A DNA stretch of 64,000 nucleotides. Origin: GCA-2731375 sp002731375. GTDB lineage: Bacteria; Pseudomonadota; Alphaproteobacteria; GCA-2731375. Positions 17,457 through 26,578 of the stretch are shown here, one piece after another. The stretch lies in NCBI GenBank assembly GCA_030752605.1, contig JASMDX010000021.1:4700-68699 (forward strand), written 5' to 3'. Below the pieces are notes generated by a model. It was not told the DNA's origin. It did no database searches and was given only the letters and a program-made list of their open reading frames with translations. Within the stretch, counting starts at the first letter, position 1. Each line of letters starts with the position of its first letter. A program made the position numbers and the translations under genes.

Positions 17457-18388
17457 GGCAAAAACGCGGCCAGGCCCTTGCGGATGTCGAACTTGGGATC
17501 ATAGCCTAGGACTTCACGGGCCCGGCTGATATCCAGGGCGCCTTTTTGCACACAGGCCACATTTAAGTTCGCGTCGCCATGACGGTAGAGCTCGTTGCCA
17601 ACGCTTAGCTGGGCGCCGGGTACCAGCTCGGTCGCTATATCGGCGATCTCGCGCAGACTGACGCCCCTGCCCGTGCCGACATTGTAGGCATCACATGGGT
17701 GTTCATCCTTGTCGATAGCCAGCAGGGCCAGATCCACCATGTCGTCGATATAGGTATGGTCGCAAACAAAATCAGCGCCGAAAGGTTGGTGAAACGGCCG
17801 CCCGGCCATGGCCGCATTGATGAACGAATTGGGCACCCGTTCACGGGGCAGGTCTGGGCCATAGACCCAAATGGCGCGCAGATGGATAACTTCCAGGCCA
17901 TACTGCTCCTTGTAGCCACGGCCCAGATGCTCCACCGATAGCTTGGAGATGCCGTAGGGATGTAAGGGGTTTTGCGGATGATCTTCGTCGATCACCGCCG
18001 TTTGGAATGCGCCATATGTTTCTTCCGAGCTCATATGCACCATGCGCCGGGTACCGTACAGGCGCATGGCCTCGAGTAAATTGATGGTGCCGCCGATATT
18101 GACCTCGAACGTACGCATTGGTGTCCGGACAGAGGCGATCACGCCGACGATGGCGGCGGCATGAAAGATGCAATCGGGCGCATCGTCATGAAACAGGGCC
18201 ATTACCGTCGGGCATGCGGTGATCTCGCCCAGCGCCGGGCGTACATTGTCATATTGTTCGATGATCTTGCGCAGGGCCGGCGACAGCCCCATGTCGAACG
18301 CGGTCACACGGTCGCCCCGTTCCGCCAAGGCCCCGACCACCGCCGCGCCCACAAAACCGGAGGCTCCCGTCACCAAAATATGCGCCAT
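17453..18388 (-). CDS. NAD-dependent epimerase/dehydratase (extended SDR)
   Basis: A 311-aa extended short-chain dehydrogenase. The NAD motif is TGASGFVGAAVVGAL at residues 6-20. The active site has HMSSEETYG for Ser/Thr and the YGISK lysine-tyrosine pair near 147-151. The family oxidises and re-reduces nucleotide sugars or related polyols. There are no polysaccharide genes nearby, so the substrate could instead be a free sugar or lactone. Confidence 0.88.
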   Translation of the reverse strand: MAHILVTGASGFVGAAVVGALAERGDRVTAFDMGLSPALRKIIEQYDNVRPALGEITACPTVMALFHDDAPDCIFHAAAIVGVIASVRTPMRTFEVNIGGTINLLEAMRLYGTRRMVHMSSEETYGAFQTAVIDEDHPQNPLHPYGISKLSVEHLGRGYKEQYGLEVIHLRAIWVYGPDLPRERVPNSFINAAMAGRPFHQPFGADFVCDHTYIDDMVDLALLAIDKDEHPCDAYNVGTGRGVSLREIADIATELVPGAQLSVGNELYRHGDANLNVACVQKGALDISRAREVLGYDPKFDIRKGLAAFLP

Positions 18389-18467
18389 GCTGAAACCAAC
18401 CTCTTTTTTTTGCCGCCATTGAATGCCATGGTTTAGTGGAAACGTAGCACGGTTAGGAGAGCGGGCA

Positions 18468-18776
18468 ATGGCAGATAAGAAAACGGTTTATGAACTGATC
18501 CCACAATTGGGCAAACTGCGCGACGAAGTGCTGTTCGGCGATGTCTGGGAACAGCCGGAGCTGTCGAAACGTGACCGTAGCCTGGCCACCTGCGCCGCGC
18601 TGATCGCGCTTTACCGCACGGACGAATTGCGCGGCCACATGGCCCGAGCCATCGACAACGGCGTCACCAAGGAGGAAATGTTCGGCTTGATCACCCATCT
18701 GGCTTTCTATTCCGGTTGGCCCTGCGCCGTGAATGCGGGGCGCGTCGCACTGGAAATTTTCGAAGGTCAAAAGTAA
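18468..18776 (+). CDS. Carboxymuconolactone decarboxylase-family protein
   Basis: A 102-aa AhpD-like fold protein. ATG 18468 is preferred because TTAGGAGAG precedes it. The LSKRDRSLATCAALIALYRT segment and HMARAIDNGVTKEEMFGLI are the conserved family core. It lacks the CxxC of peroxidase-type AhpD. The group includes 4-carboxymuconolactone decarboxylase and many small hydrolase-like proteins of unknown role. It lies 13 nt upstream of the dehydrogenase at 18790 and is probably co-transcribed. Confidence 0.85.
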   Translation: MADKKTVYELIPQLGKLRDEVLFGDVWEQPELSKRDRSLATCAALIALYRTDELRGHMARAIDNGVTKEEMFGLITHLAFYSGWPCAVNAGRVALEIFEGQK

Positions 18777-18789
18777 GGAATATGGAGAG

Positions 18790-19722
18790 ATGACAAAGAT
18801 AGGATTTATTGGCCTGGGCACCATGGGTGCCTCGTTCGCCAGCAACCTGATTAAGGCCGGCTTCGAGGTTACGGTAAATGACCTGCACCGCCAGGTCGCC
18901 GAGACGCATTTGGCGGCGGGTGCCGCATGGGCCGACACGCCACGGAAACTGGCGGCGGCCTCGGACGTGATCCTGACGTCCCTGCCCGGCCCGGCCGAGA
19001 TCGAGGCGGTGGCGCTGGATGAGACTGACGGCCTGATAGCCGGCATGCGCCCGGGCACGGTATTCTTCGATCTCTCCACGAATTCGCCCGCCTCGGTCCG
19101 GCATATTGGCGCGGCCCTTGCTGCCAAGGGTCTGCACCACCTCGACGCACCCGTCAGCGGCGGACCCAAGGGCGCTAGCTCGGGCAAGCTGGCGATCTGG
19201 GTTGGTGGCGAAAAGGATGTTTTCGAAGCCAACCGCAACGTCCTGGATGCCCTGGGCGATCAGGTCCGCTATATCGGCCCGATCGGCGCTGGCGCTGTGG
19301 CCAAGCTGGTCCACAATGCCGCCGGTTACGCCATCCAGACGGCCCTGGCCGAGGTTTTCTCGGTCGGCGTCAAAGCGGGCGTTGAGCCATTGGCATTGTT
19401 CGAAGCGGTCCGCCAAGGCGCGCGGGGCCGGCAACGGACGTTTGACAGTCTTGGCGATCACTATCTGATCAACCAGTACGATCCGCCAGATTTCGCCCTG
19501 CGCCTGGCCCACAAGGATGTCTCGCTGGCGGCCCAGATGGGCCGCGATGTTGGCGTGCCCATGCGCCTGATTGACCAGACCGTGGCGGAAATGACCGAGG
19601 CGCTGGCCCGGGGTTGGGAAGACCGGGATTCCCGCGTTTCCATGTTGTTGCAGCAAGAGCGTGCCGGCCTCGACTTCACCGTTGATCCGGGGGATGTACA
19701 GGCGGTTATAGACGCGGACTAA
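18790..19722 (+). CDS. 3-hydroxyisobutyrate dehydrogenase-like beta-hydroxyacid dehydrogenase
   Basis: A 310-aa NAD(P)-dependent dehydrogenase. The start at 18790 (MTKIGFIGLGTMG) has GGAGAG just ahead and places the Rossmann motif GLGTMGASFASNL at residues 8-20. DAPVSGGPKGASSGKLAIW near 118-137 is the substrate motif, and GAVAKLVHNAAGY near 171-183 carries the catalytic lysine. Family members oxidise 3-hydroxyisobutyrate, tartronate semialdehyde-type or other beta-hydroxyacids. Tartronate semialdehyde chemistry would suit the sugar-acid dehydratase at 9885, but this is only inference. Confidence 0.9.
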   Translation: MTKIGFIGLGTMGASFASNLIKAGFEVTVNDLHRQVAETHLAAGAAWADTPRKLAAASDVILTSLPGPAEIEAVALDETDGLIAGMRPGTVFFDLSTNSPASVRHIGAALAAKGLHHLDAPVSGGPKGASSGKLAIWVGGEKDVFEANRNVLDALGDQVRYIGPIGAGAVAKLVHNAAGYAIQTALAEVFSVGVKAGVEPLALFEAVRQGARGRQRTFDSLGDHYLINQYDPPDFALRLAHKDVSLAAQMGRDVGVPMRLIDQTVAEMTEALARGWEDRDSRVSMLLQQERAGLDFTVDPGDVQAVIDAD

Positions 19723-19750
19723 TTGGCGGATCAACCGAAGGGGTAGAACC

Positions 19751-19984
19751 ATGGCAGCACGTCTAAAAGCACCATTCCGTGCCGATCATGTGGGTAGCCT
19801 GCTGCGCCCCGCCGATCTGCACGAGGCACGGACCAAGGCGGCGCAATACATAGACCTGGAACGCTTATGCCTCAGCCCGCAATGAGGTTTCTCCTCTACC
19901 CATCACGGCAACAAGATCACCAAGGCCGGCGAGATCGCCAAACTTCGCCTGATTGTCGCGACGGCGGCAGAGGCATGGGGTTAG
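19751..19984 (+). pseudogene. Remnant of MetE-like methyltransferase with internal deletion and TGA
   Basis: The frame starts MAARLKAPFRADHVGSLLRP, the N-terminus of the cobalamin-independent methionine synthase-like family, and passes straight into the family C-terminus (RLCLSPQ, then GFSSTHHGN, then KLRLIVATAAEAWG). About four-fifths of the usual length, which includes the barrel, is missing, yet the join is in frame. An in-frame TGA replaces the cysteine of the SPQ-C-GFSST motif, which aligns with the third zinc ligand (Cys726) of E. coli MetE. With the other ligands deleted, the product could not be active. It lies between the dehydrogenase and the molybdenum hydroxylase genes. Confidence 0.82.
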
Positions 19985-19994
19985 ATCCACAGAC

Positions 19995-20837
19995 ATGAAA
20001 GCACCTAATTTTGAGTATCGGCGGCCCGAAAGCCTAACGGAGGCCTTGGAGCTGCTGGCCCAACATGGTGATGATGCCACCATTATCGCCGGCGGGCAGA
20101 GCCTGTTGGCGCTGCTAAATTTCCGCATGGCCGCGCCGGAATTGCTGGTCGACATCGGCCGTCTAGAGGAATTGAAACAGATCACCGGGGGGGCCGATCA
20201 TGTAGAAATTGGCGGTCTGGTGCGCCATTGCGATCTGGCCGCCAGCCCGTTGATCGCCCAGACGCTACCCCTATTGCCGCAAGCCATTGGCCATATCGCC
20301 CATCCCGCGGTGCGCCATCGCGGTACTATCGGCGGCAGTCTGGCCATGGCCGATCCGGCGGCGGAACTGGCCGCCTGTTGCCTGGCCCTGGATGCTACCT
20401 TCTCGCTTGTCTCAGCGCGGGGCCAACGTTGGGTCGGGGTGGGGGACTTTTTTCAAGGCGTCTACGAAACGGCGCTGGAGTCGGACGAGGTATTGACGGC
20501 AATCCGACTGCCCAAACCCGCCCCGGACAGTGTCGGCATCTTCAAGGAGGTCGCCCGGCGCCAGGGGGATTTCGCCATGGCCGGCTTGGCTTTCGTCACG
20601 GCTGCCGACAGCGGCCCGCGCATTGCGCTGCTTGGTGTCGCTGACCGGCCCATGCTTGCGCGGCGGACCATGGCGTTTCTAAAAGACAGCCCGCTTAACG
20701 AAGCCCGCGCGAAAGAAGCGGTGGACCTGATCGGCACAGAGGTTGATCCGCCCGAGGATCCGACCTATCCGCCAGCCTATCGCCGGCACTTGGTGCAGGT
20801 CCTGTTGCAGCGCGTATTGATGGAGTTGATTCAATGA
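19995..20837 (+). CDS. Molybdenum hydroxylase FAD subunit (CoxM/XdhB-like)
   Basis: The 280-aa FAD-binding middle subunit of a xanthine dehydrogenase/CO dehydrogenase-family enzyme. It transfers electrons from the iron-sulfur subunit to NAD or another acceptor. ATG 19995 (MKAPNFEYRRPESLTEAL) begins the domain as in homologues. ATIIAGGQSLLALLNFRM near 31-48 and HRGTIGGSLAMADPAAEL near 107-124 are the two FAD motifs. The stop overlaps the start of the 2Fe-2S subunit by ATGA, and all three subunits form an operon in the order M-S-L. Confidence 0.93.
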   Translation: MKAPNFEYRRPESLTEALELLAQHGDDATIIAGGQSLLALLNFRMAAPELLVDIGRLEELKQITGGADHVEIGGLVRHCDLAASPLIAQTLPLLPQAIGHIAHPAVRHRGTIGGSLAMADPAAELAACCLALDATFSLVSARGQRWVGVGDFFQGVYETALESDEVLTAIRLPKPAPDSVGIFKEVARRQGDFAMAGLAFVTAADSGPRIALLGVADRPMLARRTMAFLKDSPLNEARAKEAVDLIGTEVDPPEDPTYPPAYRRHLVQVLLQRVLMELIQ

Positions 20838-21319
20838 CAACAAGGACACGACGTTTGGCCCTGACAGTGAATGGCGAAGCGGTATCGCGTGAAGTACCCG
20901 TCCGGCAAAACCTGGTGGATTTTCTGCGCCACGATCTAGGCTTTACGGGCTCTCACGTCGGTTGCGAACAGGGCGCCTGCGGGGCCTGCACGGTCGTGTT
21001 GGATGATGAAACCGTACGCGGCTGCCTGGTTCTCGCCGTGCAGGCGGATGGCTGCGACGTACGAACCATCGAAGGCAGCGGCGATCTATTAGGCGATTTG
21101 CGCCAGAGCTTCCATGAGCTGAACGCCCTGCAATGCGGCTTTTGCACACCGGGCATGATGTTGAGCGCGGAAGAATTATTGCAGGCCAATCCTACGCCCA
21201 GCCGCCAGGAAATCCGCGATTATCTTTCCGGCAACTTCTGCCGCTGCACCGGCTATCAAGCCATCGTCGATGCGGTTGCCGCGGTCGCGGCCAAGCGTCA
21301 GGGTGGTGCCGCCTCATGA
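20834..21319 (+). CDS. Molybdenum hydroxylase 2Fe-2S subunit (CoxS/XdhC-like)
   Basis: The 161-aa electron-transfer subunit with two [2Fe-2S] clusters. The plant-type cluster motif is GCEQGACGACTVVLDDE near 43-59 with the further Cys at VRGC. The second cluster uses QCGFCTPGMM near 99-108 and NFCRCTGYQ near 134-142. Length is usual for the family. It overlaps both neighbours by ATGA, indicating tight translational coupling and equal stoichiometry. Confidence 0.95.
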   Translation: MTTRTRRLALTVNGEAVSREVPVRQNLVDFLRHDLGFTGSHVGCEQGACGACTVVLDDETVRGCLVLAVQADGCDVRTIEGSGDLLGDLRQSFHELNALQCGFCTPGMMLSAEELLQANPTPSRQEIRDYLSGNFCRCTGYQAIVDAVAAVAAKRQGGAAS

Positions 21320-23655
21320 GCATTGGCGCGAGTGTCCCCAGAGATCGGGCCAGGCGGCTGTTGCTGGGCCGAGGTAATTATGTCGATGACATTGCCTTGC
21401 CGCGCATGCTGCATCTGGCCCTGGTGCGCAGCCCCTATGCTCATGCCAACGTCGGCACCATCGATATTGCCGACGCCCTGGCTCTGCCCGGCGTCGTCGC
21501 CATCTTCACGGCGGAAGACTTGGAAGATGCCGTATCATCCTGGCGGGCGGAACATAAACTGTTCCCGGCAATGGCAGCGCCGAAGCAATTCGCCCTGGCC
21601 CGCGACGTGGTCCGCTGGCAGGGCGAGGCGGTTGCCGCCGTCCTGGGCAATAGCCGGGCCGAGGCCGAAGATGGGGCCGAGCTCGTCTCCGTGGCATGGA
21701 ACGAACTGCCGGCGGTGACCGACGCGAACCAGGCCCTGGCCCCGGATGCACCTATCCTGCATGACGATATGGACAACAACCTGGCTTTCCAGACCCAGGT
21801 CACGGCGGGGGATGTGGAAACGGCTTTCAACGAAGCTGATCATGTGGAGCAGGAAACCTTCCGCTTTCACCGCCACAGCGGCGTCAGTTTGGAACCGAGA
21901 GGCATCATTGCCGAATTCGAACCGTCGGAGAGCCGCTTGACCGTGCATCAATCGCACCAAACACCGCACCAGCAGCAGGATTTATACGCCCGCCTGCTTG
22001 CTCTGCCGGAGCATAAAGTACGGGTCATCTGCCCCGATGTGGGCGGCGCCTTTGGCCTGAAGCATCACCTGATGGCGGACGAATTGGTGGCCTGCGCCGC
22101 CGCGCGCTTGTTGGAGCGGCCGGTCAAATATATCGCCGACCGGCTGGAATCTTTTCTCGCCGATGTGCATTGCCGGGACCATGAAATAACCGCGCGCATG
22201 GCATTTTCCGCCACCGGTGAAATTCTGGGCATTCAGCTGGATGATCTGTTCAACGCCGGCGCCTATGGCCAGTATCCACGCTCCTCCATCGCAGAGGGTA
22301 ACCAAATCAGCCGCCTAACCGGCGCACCCTATCGCCACCAGCACTACCGGGCCGATGTACGCATGGCCTTTTTGAACAAGAGCATCCTGGGCCATATTCG
22401 TTCTGTCGGGCATCCCATCGCCTGCGCCGTAGCCGAACGCCTGGTCGATTTGGGTGCCGAGACCCTGGGTTTGGACCCGATCGAAGTCCGCCGAAAAAAC
22501 TATCTGAACGGCGACGATTTTCCCAGAACCTCGGCGGGTGGCGTGGAGTTCGAACAACTGTCCTTCAACGGCTGTCTCGACAAGGCTCTGGAGATTGTGG
22601 ACATGACGGAATTCCGCCGGGAGCAGGCGGAACTGCGCGCCCAGGGCATCTATCGCGGTATCGGCGTGGCGACATTCGTCGAATTGACCGCCATCGGACC
22701 GGAATATTATGGCGAAGGTGGCCAGCATATCTCGGCCCAGGAAACCTGCTTGCTGCGCCTGGAAGCCTCAGGCACCGTGCGCTGCTACACCGGCACCACG
22801 GATCAGGGCCAAGGCATCGATACGGGTATCCAGCAAGTCGTCGCGGATGAATTAGGGGTGGCCTTGGCGGATATCGAAATCATCAGCGGCGACAGCGCGC
22901 TGTGTCCGATGGGCGGTGGATCCTGGGGCTCCCGGGGCGCCGCCCTGGGCGGCGAAGCGGCCTTGCGGGCGGCGGCGACGCTAAAACAGAACATTCTCAA
23001 CATCGCCGCCTCCCAGCTGCAGAAAGACCCCGGTGACCTGAACATAGACCAGGGCGTGGTCATCGATGGCGCCTCTGGTGCGGCACATATGGCTGTTCCG
23101 GAAATCGCCCGGATCGGTCACTTTCAGCCCTACAGCATTCCAGACGGCGTCAGCGCCGACCTGACCGTGACCGAACGTTATGCCAGCCGGGGCCGCATGT
23201 TTCTGGCCGGCAACGGCCTGCAGACCGCCATTGTCGAGGTTGATGTGGACAGCGGCCTGGTCACGCCCTTGCGCCATGTGGTGGTGCATGATTGCGGCCG
23301 CATTCTGAACCCGCTGCTGGTCCAGGAGCAGGTACGCGGTGGCGTCATCCAAGGTATCGGCGCCGCGTTGTACGAAGAATTGTGCTATGACGAGGACGGT
23401 CATCTCCTGACCGGCAGCTTCGCCGACTATCTGGTCCCCATGGCCGGTGAAATGCCCGACATCGAAGTCGCGCATATCGAAACCCCAGCCAAGACATCGG
23501 AACTGGGTGCGAAGGGTGCAGGAGAAGCCGGTACAGCGGGCGCGGTGGGCGCCATTCTGAACGCGGTCAATGATGCCATCATGCCCTTTAATACCAGCAT
23601 CGCCGAAACACCGATCACACCGCCGAGGCTGCTGCAAGCCTTGCGCCGAATTTAG
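21316..23655 (+). CDS. Molybdenum hydroxylase catalytic subunit (XdhA/CoxL family)
   Basis: The 779-aa molybdopterin-binding large subunit, start ATG 21316 by ATGA overlap. MoCo-contacting segments include VGGAFGLKHHLMADELVACA, TDQGQGIDTGIQQV and GGGSWGSRGAALGG. The catalytic Glu lies in LGAKGAGEAGT near residue 735. The AYRCSFR active-site loop of true aerobic CO dehydrogenase is absent, so CO oxidation is unlikely; hydroxylation of an N-heterocycle or aldehyde is expected. The nearby hydantoinases and IclR regulator suggest a ring-degrading pathway. The stop interlocks with that of IclR (TTAG). Confidence 0.93.
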   Translation: MSIGASVPRDRARRLLLGRGNYVDDIALPRMLHLALVRSPYAHANVGTIDIADALALPGVVAIFTAEDLEDAVSSWRAEHKLFPAMAAPKQFALARDVVRWQGEAVAAVLGNSRAEAEDGAELVSVAWNELPAVTDANQALAPDAPILHDDMDNNLAFQTQVTAGDVETAFNEADHVEQETFRFHRHSGVSLEPRGIIAEFEPSESRLTVHQSHQTPHQQQDLYARLLALPEHKVRVICPDVGGAFGLKHHLMADELVACAAARLLERPVKYIADRLESFLADVHCRDHEITARMAFSATGEILGIQLDDLFNAGAYGQYPRSSIAEGNQISRLTGAPYRHQHYRADVRMAFLNKSILGHIRSVGHPIACAVAERLVDLGAETLGLDPIEVRRKNYLNGDDFPRTSAGGVEFEQLSFNGCLDKALEIVDMTEFRREQAELRAQGIYRGIGVATFVELTAIGPEYYGEGGQHISAQETCLLRLEASGTVRCYTGTTDQGQGIDTGIQQVVADELGVALADIEIISGDSALCPMGGGSWGSRGAALGGEAALRAAATLKQNILNIAASQLQKDPGDLNIDQGVVIDGASGAAHMAVPEIARIGHFQPYSIPDGVSADLTVTERYASRGRMFLAGNGLQTAIVEVDVDSGLVTPLRHVVVHDCGRILNPLLVQEQVRGGVIQGIGAALYEELCYDEDGHLLTGSFADYLVPMAGEMPDIEVAHIETPAKTSELGAKGAGEAGTAGAVGAILNAVNDAIMPFNTSIAETPITPPRLLQALRRI

Positions 23656-24422
23656 TCCGCCAGTCCATCAACCACGGCGCGTAATCTCCGCGCCAGCGCC
23701 TGGCGTTGTCCATCGTCCAACTGCGCCGCCAGGCCGACCGCGACGACGGCCCGGCTGGGCGCGCCGGCCGATTGGGAAATAGGCGCCGCGATAATGACAA
23801 TGCCGCGAATATAGTTGCCGTCATCAATGGCATAGCCGTCGCGGCGCGCTGCTTCAATCTCATCCAGCCAGGTCTCGAACGCCGGCGGGTTCTGCCAGCG
23901 CAGCGCCTCAAAACTGCGCGCCAACCGTTGCCGGTCCCAGCCCCGCTGGGCCGCGACGCAGCGCCCAGTAGCCGAGATCAAGGCCGGGAACTGACTTCCG
24001 ATATTGACATGAATGCTTAAGTTAAGACGCGGGCGGGCCAAGGCGACCACCACCATATGTTCATGACTATCCAGTTCCACCGCAATGGCGGCGACATCAA
24101 AGGTGGCGGCGATATTTTCCAAATGGCTCTGCATCGCCTGTACGAAATCGCTGCCGCCCAACATATCCCGTGCAATGCCCAAAATGCCGATGCCCAGGCT
24201 GTAGCGTTTCGTGTTGGGCTCGAACACCACAAGGTCTTCATGCACCAGGGTGCGCAGGATGTTCAGTGCGGTCGAAGGGATCAACTCCAGATCGCGGGCT
24301 ATGCGGCTGACCCCCAAAGGTTCCTGGCTACGGCCCAGGTAACGTAATATCGTAGCGGCACGGCTGACAGCGGTCACGGGCCGCGCCGGTGCTGCTGGCT
24401 GGGGATCGTTGGGTTCGGTCAT
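23652..24422 (-). CDS. IclR-family transcriptional regulator
   Basis: A one-domain-plus-HTH regulator of about 256 aa. The winged HTH near 15-75 reads AVSRAATILRYLGRSQEPL, VSRIARDLELIPSTALNIL and LVHEDLVVFE. The C-terminal ligand domain contains the family core VVVALARPRLNLSIHVNIGS and ATGRCVAAQ. ATG 24422 (MTEPNDP) is taken over 24446; neither has a clear ribosome site. It is divergent from the hyuA gene at 24497 and faces the molybdenum hydroxylase operon, so both are likely targets. IclR proteins commonly answer to a pathway substrate or intermediate. Confidence 0.9.
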   Translation of the reverse strand: MTEPNDPQPAAPARPVTAVSRAATILRYLGRSQEPLGVSRIARDLELIPSTALNILRTLVHEDLVVFEPNTKRYSLGIGILGIARDMLGGSDFVQAMQSHLENIAATFDVAAIAVELDSHEHMVVVALARPRLNLSIHVNIGSQFPALISATGRCVAAQRGWDRQRLARSFEALRWQNPPAFETWLDEIEAARRDGYAIDDGNYIRGIVIIAAPISQSAGAPSRAVVAVGLAAQLDDGQRQALARRLRAVVDGLAD

Positions 24423-24496
24423 GGCAGCAGCATATATTGCAATCATGGCCGGTTCCAGAATGCTGAGATGGGCGGGAGTAACGGGAGTAATTCAAC

Positions 24497-26578
24497 ATGG
24501 CGTATCGCCTGGGCATCGACGTCGGCGGCACCTTCACTGACTTTGCCCTAATTAGTGATACGGGGGCGGATGAAGATGCCGGCACCTTTGCCATTCACAA
24601 GCAGCTGACCACACCAGATGATCCCGCACGCGCGGTGTTGGAAGGCACCGCCTGCTTGCTGTCCAGTCAGGGCCTGGATCTGGGCGCGGTCGCGGAAATC
24701 GTCCATGGCACGACCCTGGTCACCAACGCGGTCATCGAACGCAAGGGCGCGCGCACGGGCCTTATGACCACGCGGGGCTTCGGCGATATCCTCGATATGC
24801 GTCAGGAGAAACGCTACGACGTGTTTGACCTGCGCCTGGTATTTCCCGCCCCCCTGGTGCCAAGGCGGCGCCGGGCGGAGGTCGACGAACGCTGCCACTA
24901 TGACGGCACGGTCGAGGTGCCGCTGGATTTCGCCGGCGCACGTGCCGACCTGGACCGTCTGGTGCAGGAGGAGAATATCGAGGCCCTGGCGATCTGTTTT
25001 CTGCATGGCTACGCCAACCCCACGCATGAACAAACCTTGGGTGAAATGGCAGCGGCGGCCTATCCTGATCTGGCGGTTTCCCTCTCATCGGAAGTTTGTC
25101 CGGAATGGCGGGAGTTTGAACGGTTCACCACCACCACCATCAATGCCTTTACCCAGCCCATGTTCGATCGGTATCTGCGGCGCCTGGAGACAGGCCTGAA
25201 GGAGCTTGGCTTTGGCGGACGGCTGTTCGTCATGTCATCCAGCGGCGGCACCCTGACGCCGGAAACAGCGCGGCGTTTTCCCACCCGGGTGATTGAGTCT
25301 GGACCCGCCGCCGGGGCCCAGATGTCAGCCTTTCATGGCCGTGCCCTAAAGCAAACCGAGCTTTTATCCTTCGATATGGGCGGTACCACCGCCAAGGGTG
25401 CCTTGATCCGGGGAGGCGCCGCGATCAAGGTCTACCATCAGGAAGTCGCCCGTATACATGACTTCAAGGCCGGTAGCGGCCTGCCCGTGAAGAGCCCGGT
25501 GATCGATATGATCGAGATTGGGGCGGGCGGCGGCTCCATCGCCGGGGTTGATGTACGCGGCACCATTCAGGTCGGACCGACCAGCTCCGGCGCCGATCCG
25601 GGTCCAGCCTGCTATGGCCAGGGCGGAACCGCCGCCACCTTGACCGACGCCAATCTGGTCCTGGGTTATCTGGATCCGAAGTTCTTTCTCGGCGGCGAGA
25701 TGAGCCTGGACAGGGAGGCATCCGAACAGGTCATTCGCGACAATATCGCCGCGCCGCTGAAACTGTCACTGGCGCGGGCTGCCTGGGGCATTCACGAAAT
25801 TGTTGACGAGGATGTGGCCAGGGCCTTTCGTATTCACGCCTCCGAACGGGGCTTTGATTACCGGGGCAGCTCCATGATCGCCTTTGGCGGCTCCGGCCCG
25901 GTGCATGCCATGGGCGTGGCGCGCAAGCTGGGTATTCCACGGGTGATCTTTCCCGTCGCCGCCGGCGTCATGTCGGCCCTGGGACTGCTGGCCAGCCCCC
26001 TGACATTCGAAGTAGCGCGGACCCGGCAGGTCTTTGTCGATGATCTGACGGCGGCTGATTTCGCCGCCACCCTGGCCGCTCTGGAATCCGATGCCATGGC
26101 GCCTCTGGTACAGGCCAAGGTCGAGACCGGCGGCCTGAACATAAGCCGCCGCCTGGATATGCGTTATCATGGCCAGGGCCACGAGATCGAGGTGACCCTG
26201 CCGCAAGACGCTAAGATCGAGGCCCTGGCCAGGATTTTTCGCGGACATTATACGGCGGTACATGGCGCCGCGCTGCTAGACGCGCCGTTGGTTATCACGA
26301 CCTGGAAAGTCGAAGTCTCAGCGCCACCCCCAGCACTCGCCAGCGCGCCACCCAAGGCTCAGAGCAAGGCCGCGCCTAAGGCTGCCCGGCTGGCCTATTT
26401 CGGCGAGGACTATATTGAGACACCGGTCTATGACCGCCAGGACCTGGGCATCGGCGCCATCATCGACGGCCCGGCCTTGATCGAAGAGCGGGAATCCACC
26501 GCGATCATCGGCCCCGGCGATAGAGTGCAAGTGGATGAACATGGCAATCTAATTGCCGAGTTAGTGAGGTTGTCATGA
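24497..26578 (+). CDS. hyuA: Hydantoinase/oxoprolinase subunit A (ATP-binding)
   Basis: A 693-aa HyuA-type subunit of an ATP-dependent cyclic-amide hydrolase such as N-methylhydantoinase, 5-oxoprolinase, acetone carboxylase or caprolactamase. The N-terminal actin/ASKHA fold shows YRLGIDVGGTFTDFALIS at 3-20, HGTTLVTNAVIERKG near 72-86 and FDMGGTTAKGALIRGG near 294-309. The linker PPPALASAPPKAQSKAAPK near 613-633 is unusually proline- and alanine-rich. It overlaps hyuB by ATGA. First of three HyuA copies in the window. Confidence 0.93.
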   Translation: MAYRLGIDVGGTFTDFALISDTGADEDAGTFAIHKQLTTPDDPARAVLEGTACLLSSQGLDLGAVAEIVHGTTLVTNAVIERKGARTGLMTTRGFGDILDMRQEKRYDVFDLRLVFPAPLVPRRRRAEVDERCHYDGTVEVPLDFAGARADLDRLVQEENIEALAICFLHGYANPTHEQTLGEMAAAAYPDLAVSLSSEVCPEWREFERFTTTTINAFTQPMFDRYLRRLETGLKELGFGGRLFVMSSSGGTLTPETARRFPTRVIESGPAAGAQMSAFHGRALKQTELLSFDMGGTTAKGALIRGGAAIKVYHQEVARIHDFKAGSGLPVKSPVIDMIEIGAGGGSIAGVDVRGTIQVGPTSSGADPGPACYGQGGTAATLTDANLVLGYLDPKFFLGGEMSLDREASEQVIRDNIAAPLKLSLARAAWGIHEIVDEDVARAFRIHASERGFDYRGSSMIAFGGSGPVHAMGVARKLGIPRVIFPVAAGVMSALGLLASPLTFEVARTRQVFVDDLTAADFAATLAALESDAMAPLVQAKVETGGLNISRRLDMRYHGQGHEIEVTLPQDAKIEALARIFRGHYTAVHGAALLDAPLVITTWKVEVSAPPPALASAPPKAQSKAAPKAARLAYFGEDYIETPVYDRQDLGIGAIIDGPALIEERESTAIIGPGDRVQVDEHGNLIAELVRLS

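Noticed and set aside
18691..19752. 353-codon minus-strand frame opposite the dehydrogenase
   Set aside because: The plus strand carries the Rossmann and catalytic motifs; the minus frame has none.
19883..19885. TGA at a conserved Cys codon as a selenocysteine site
   Set aside because: The gene has lost most of its length including the other zinc ligands, no selenocysteine insertion element is evident behind the TGA, and other genes in the window carry TAA and TAG in the same way.
21316..23655. Large molybdenum subunit as true CO dehydrogenase CoxL
   Set aside because: The AYRCSFR active-site loop that marks form I CO dehydrogenase is not present.
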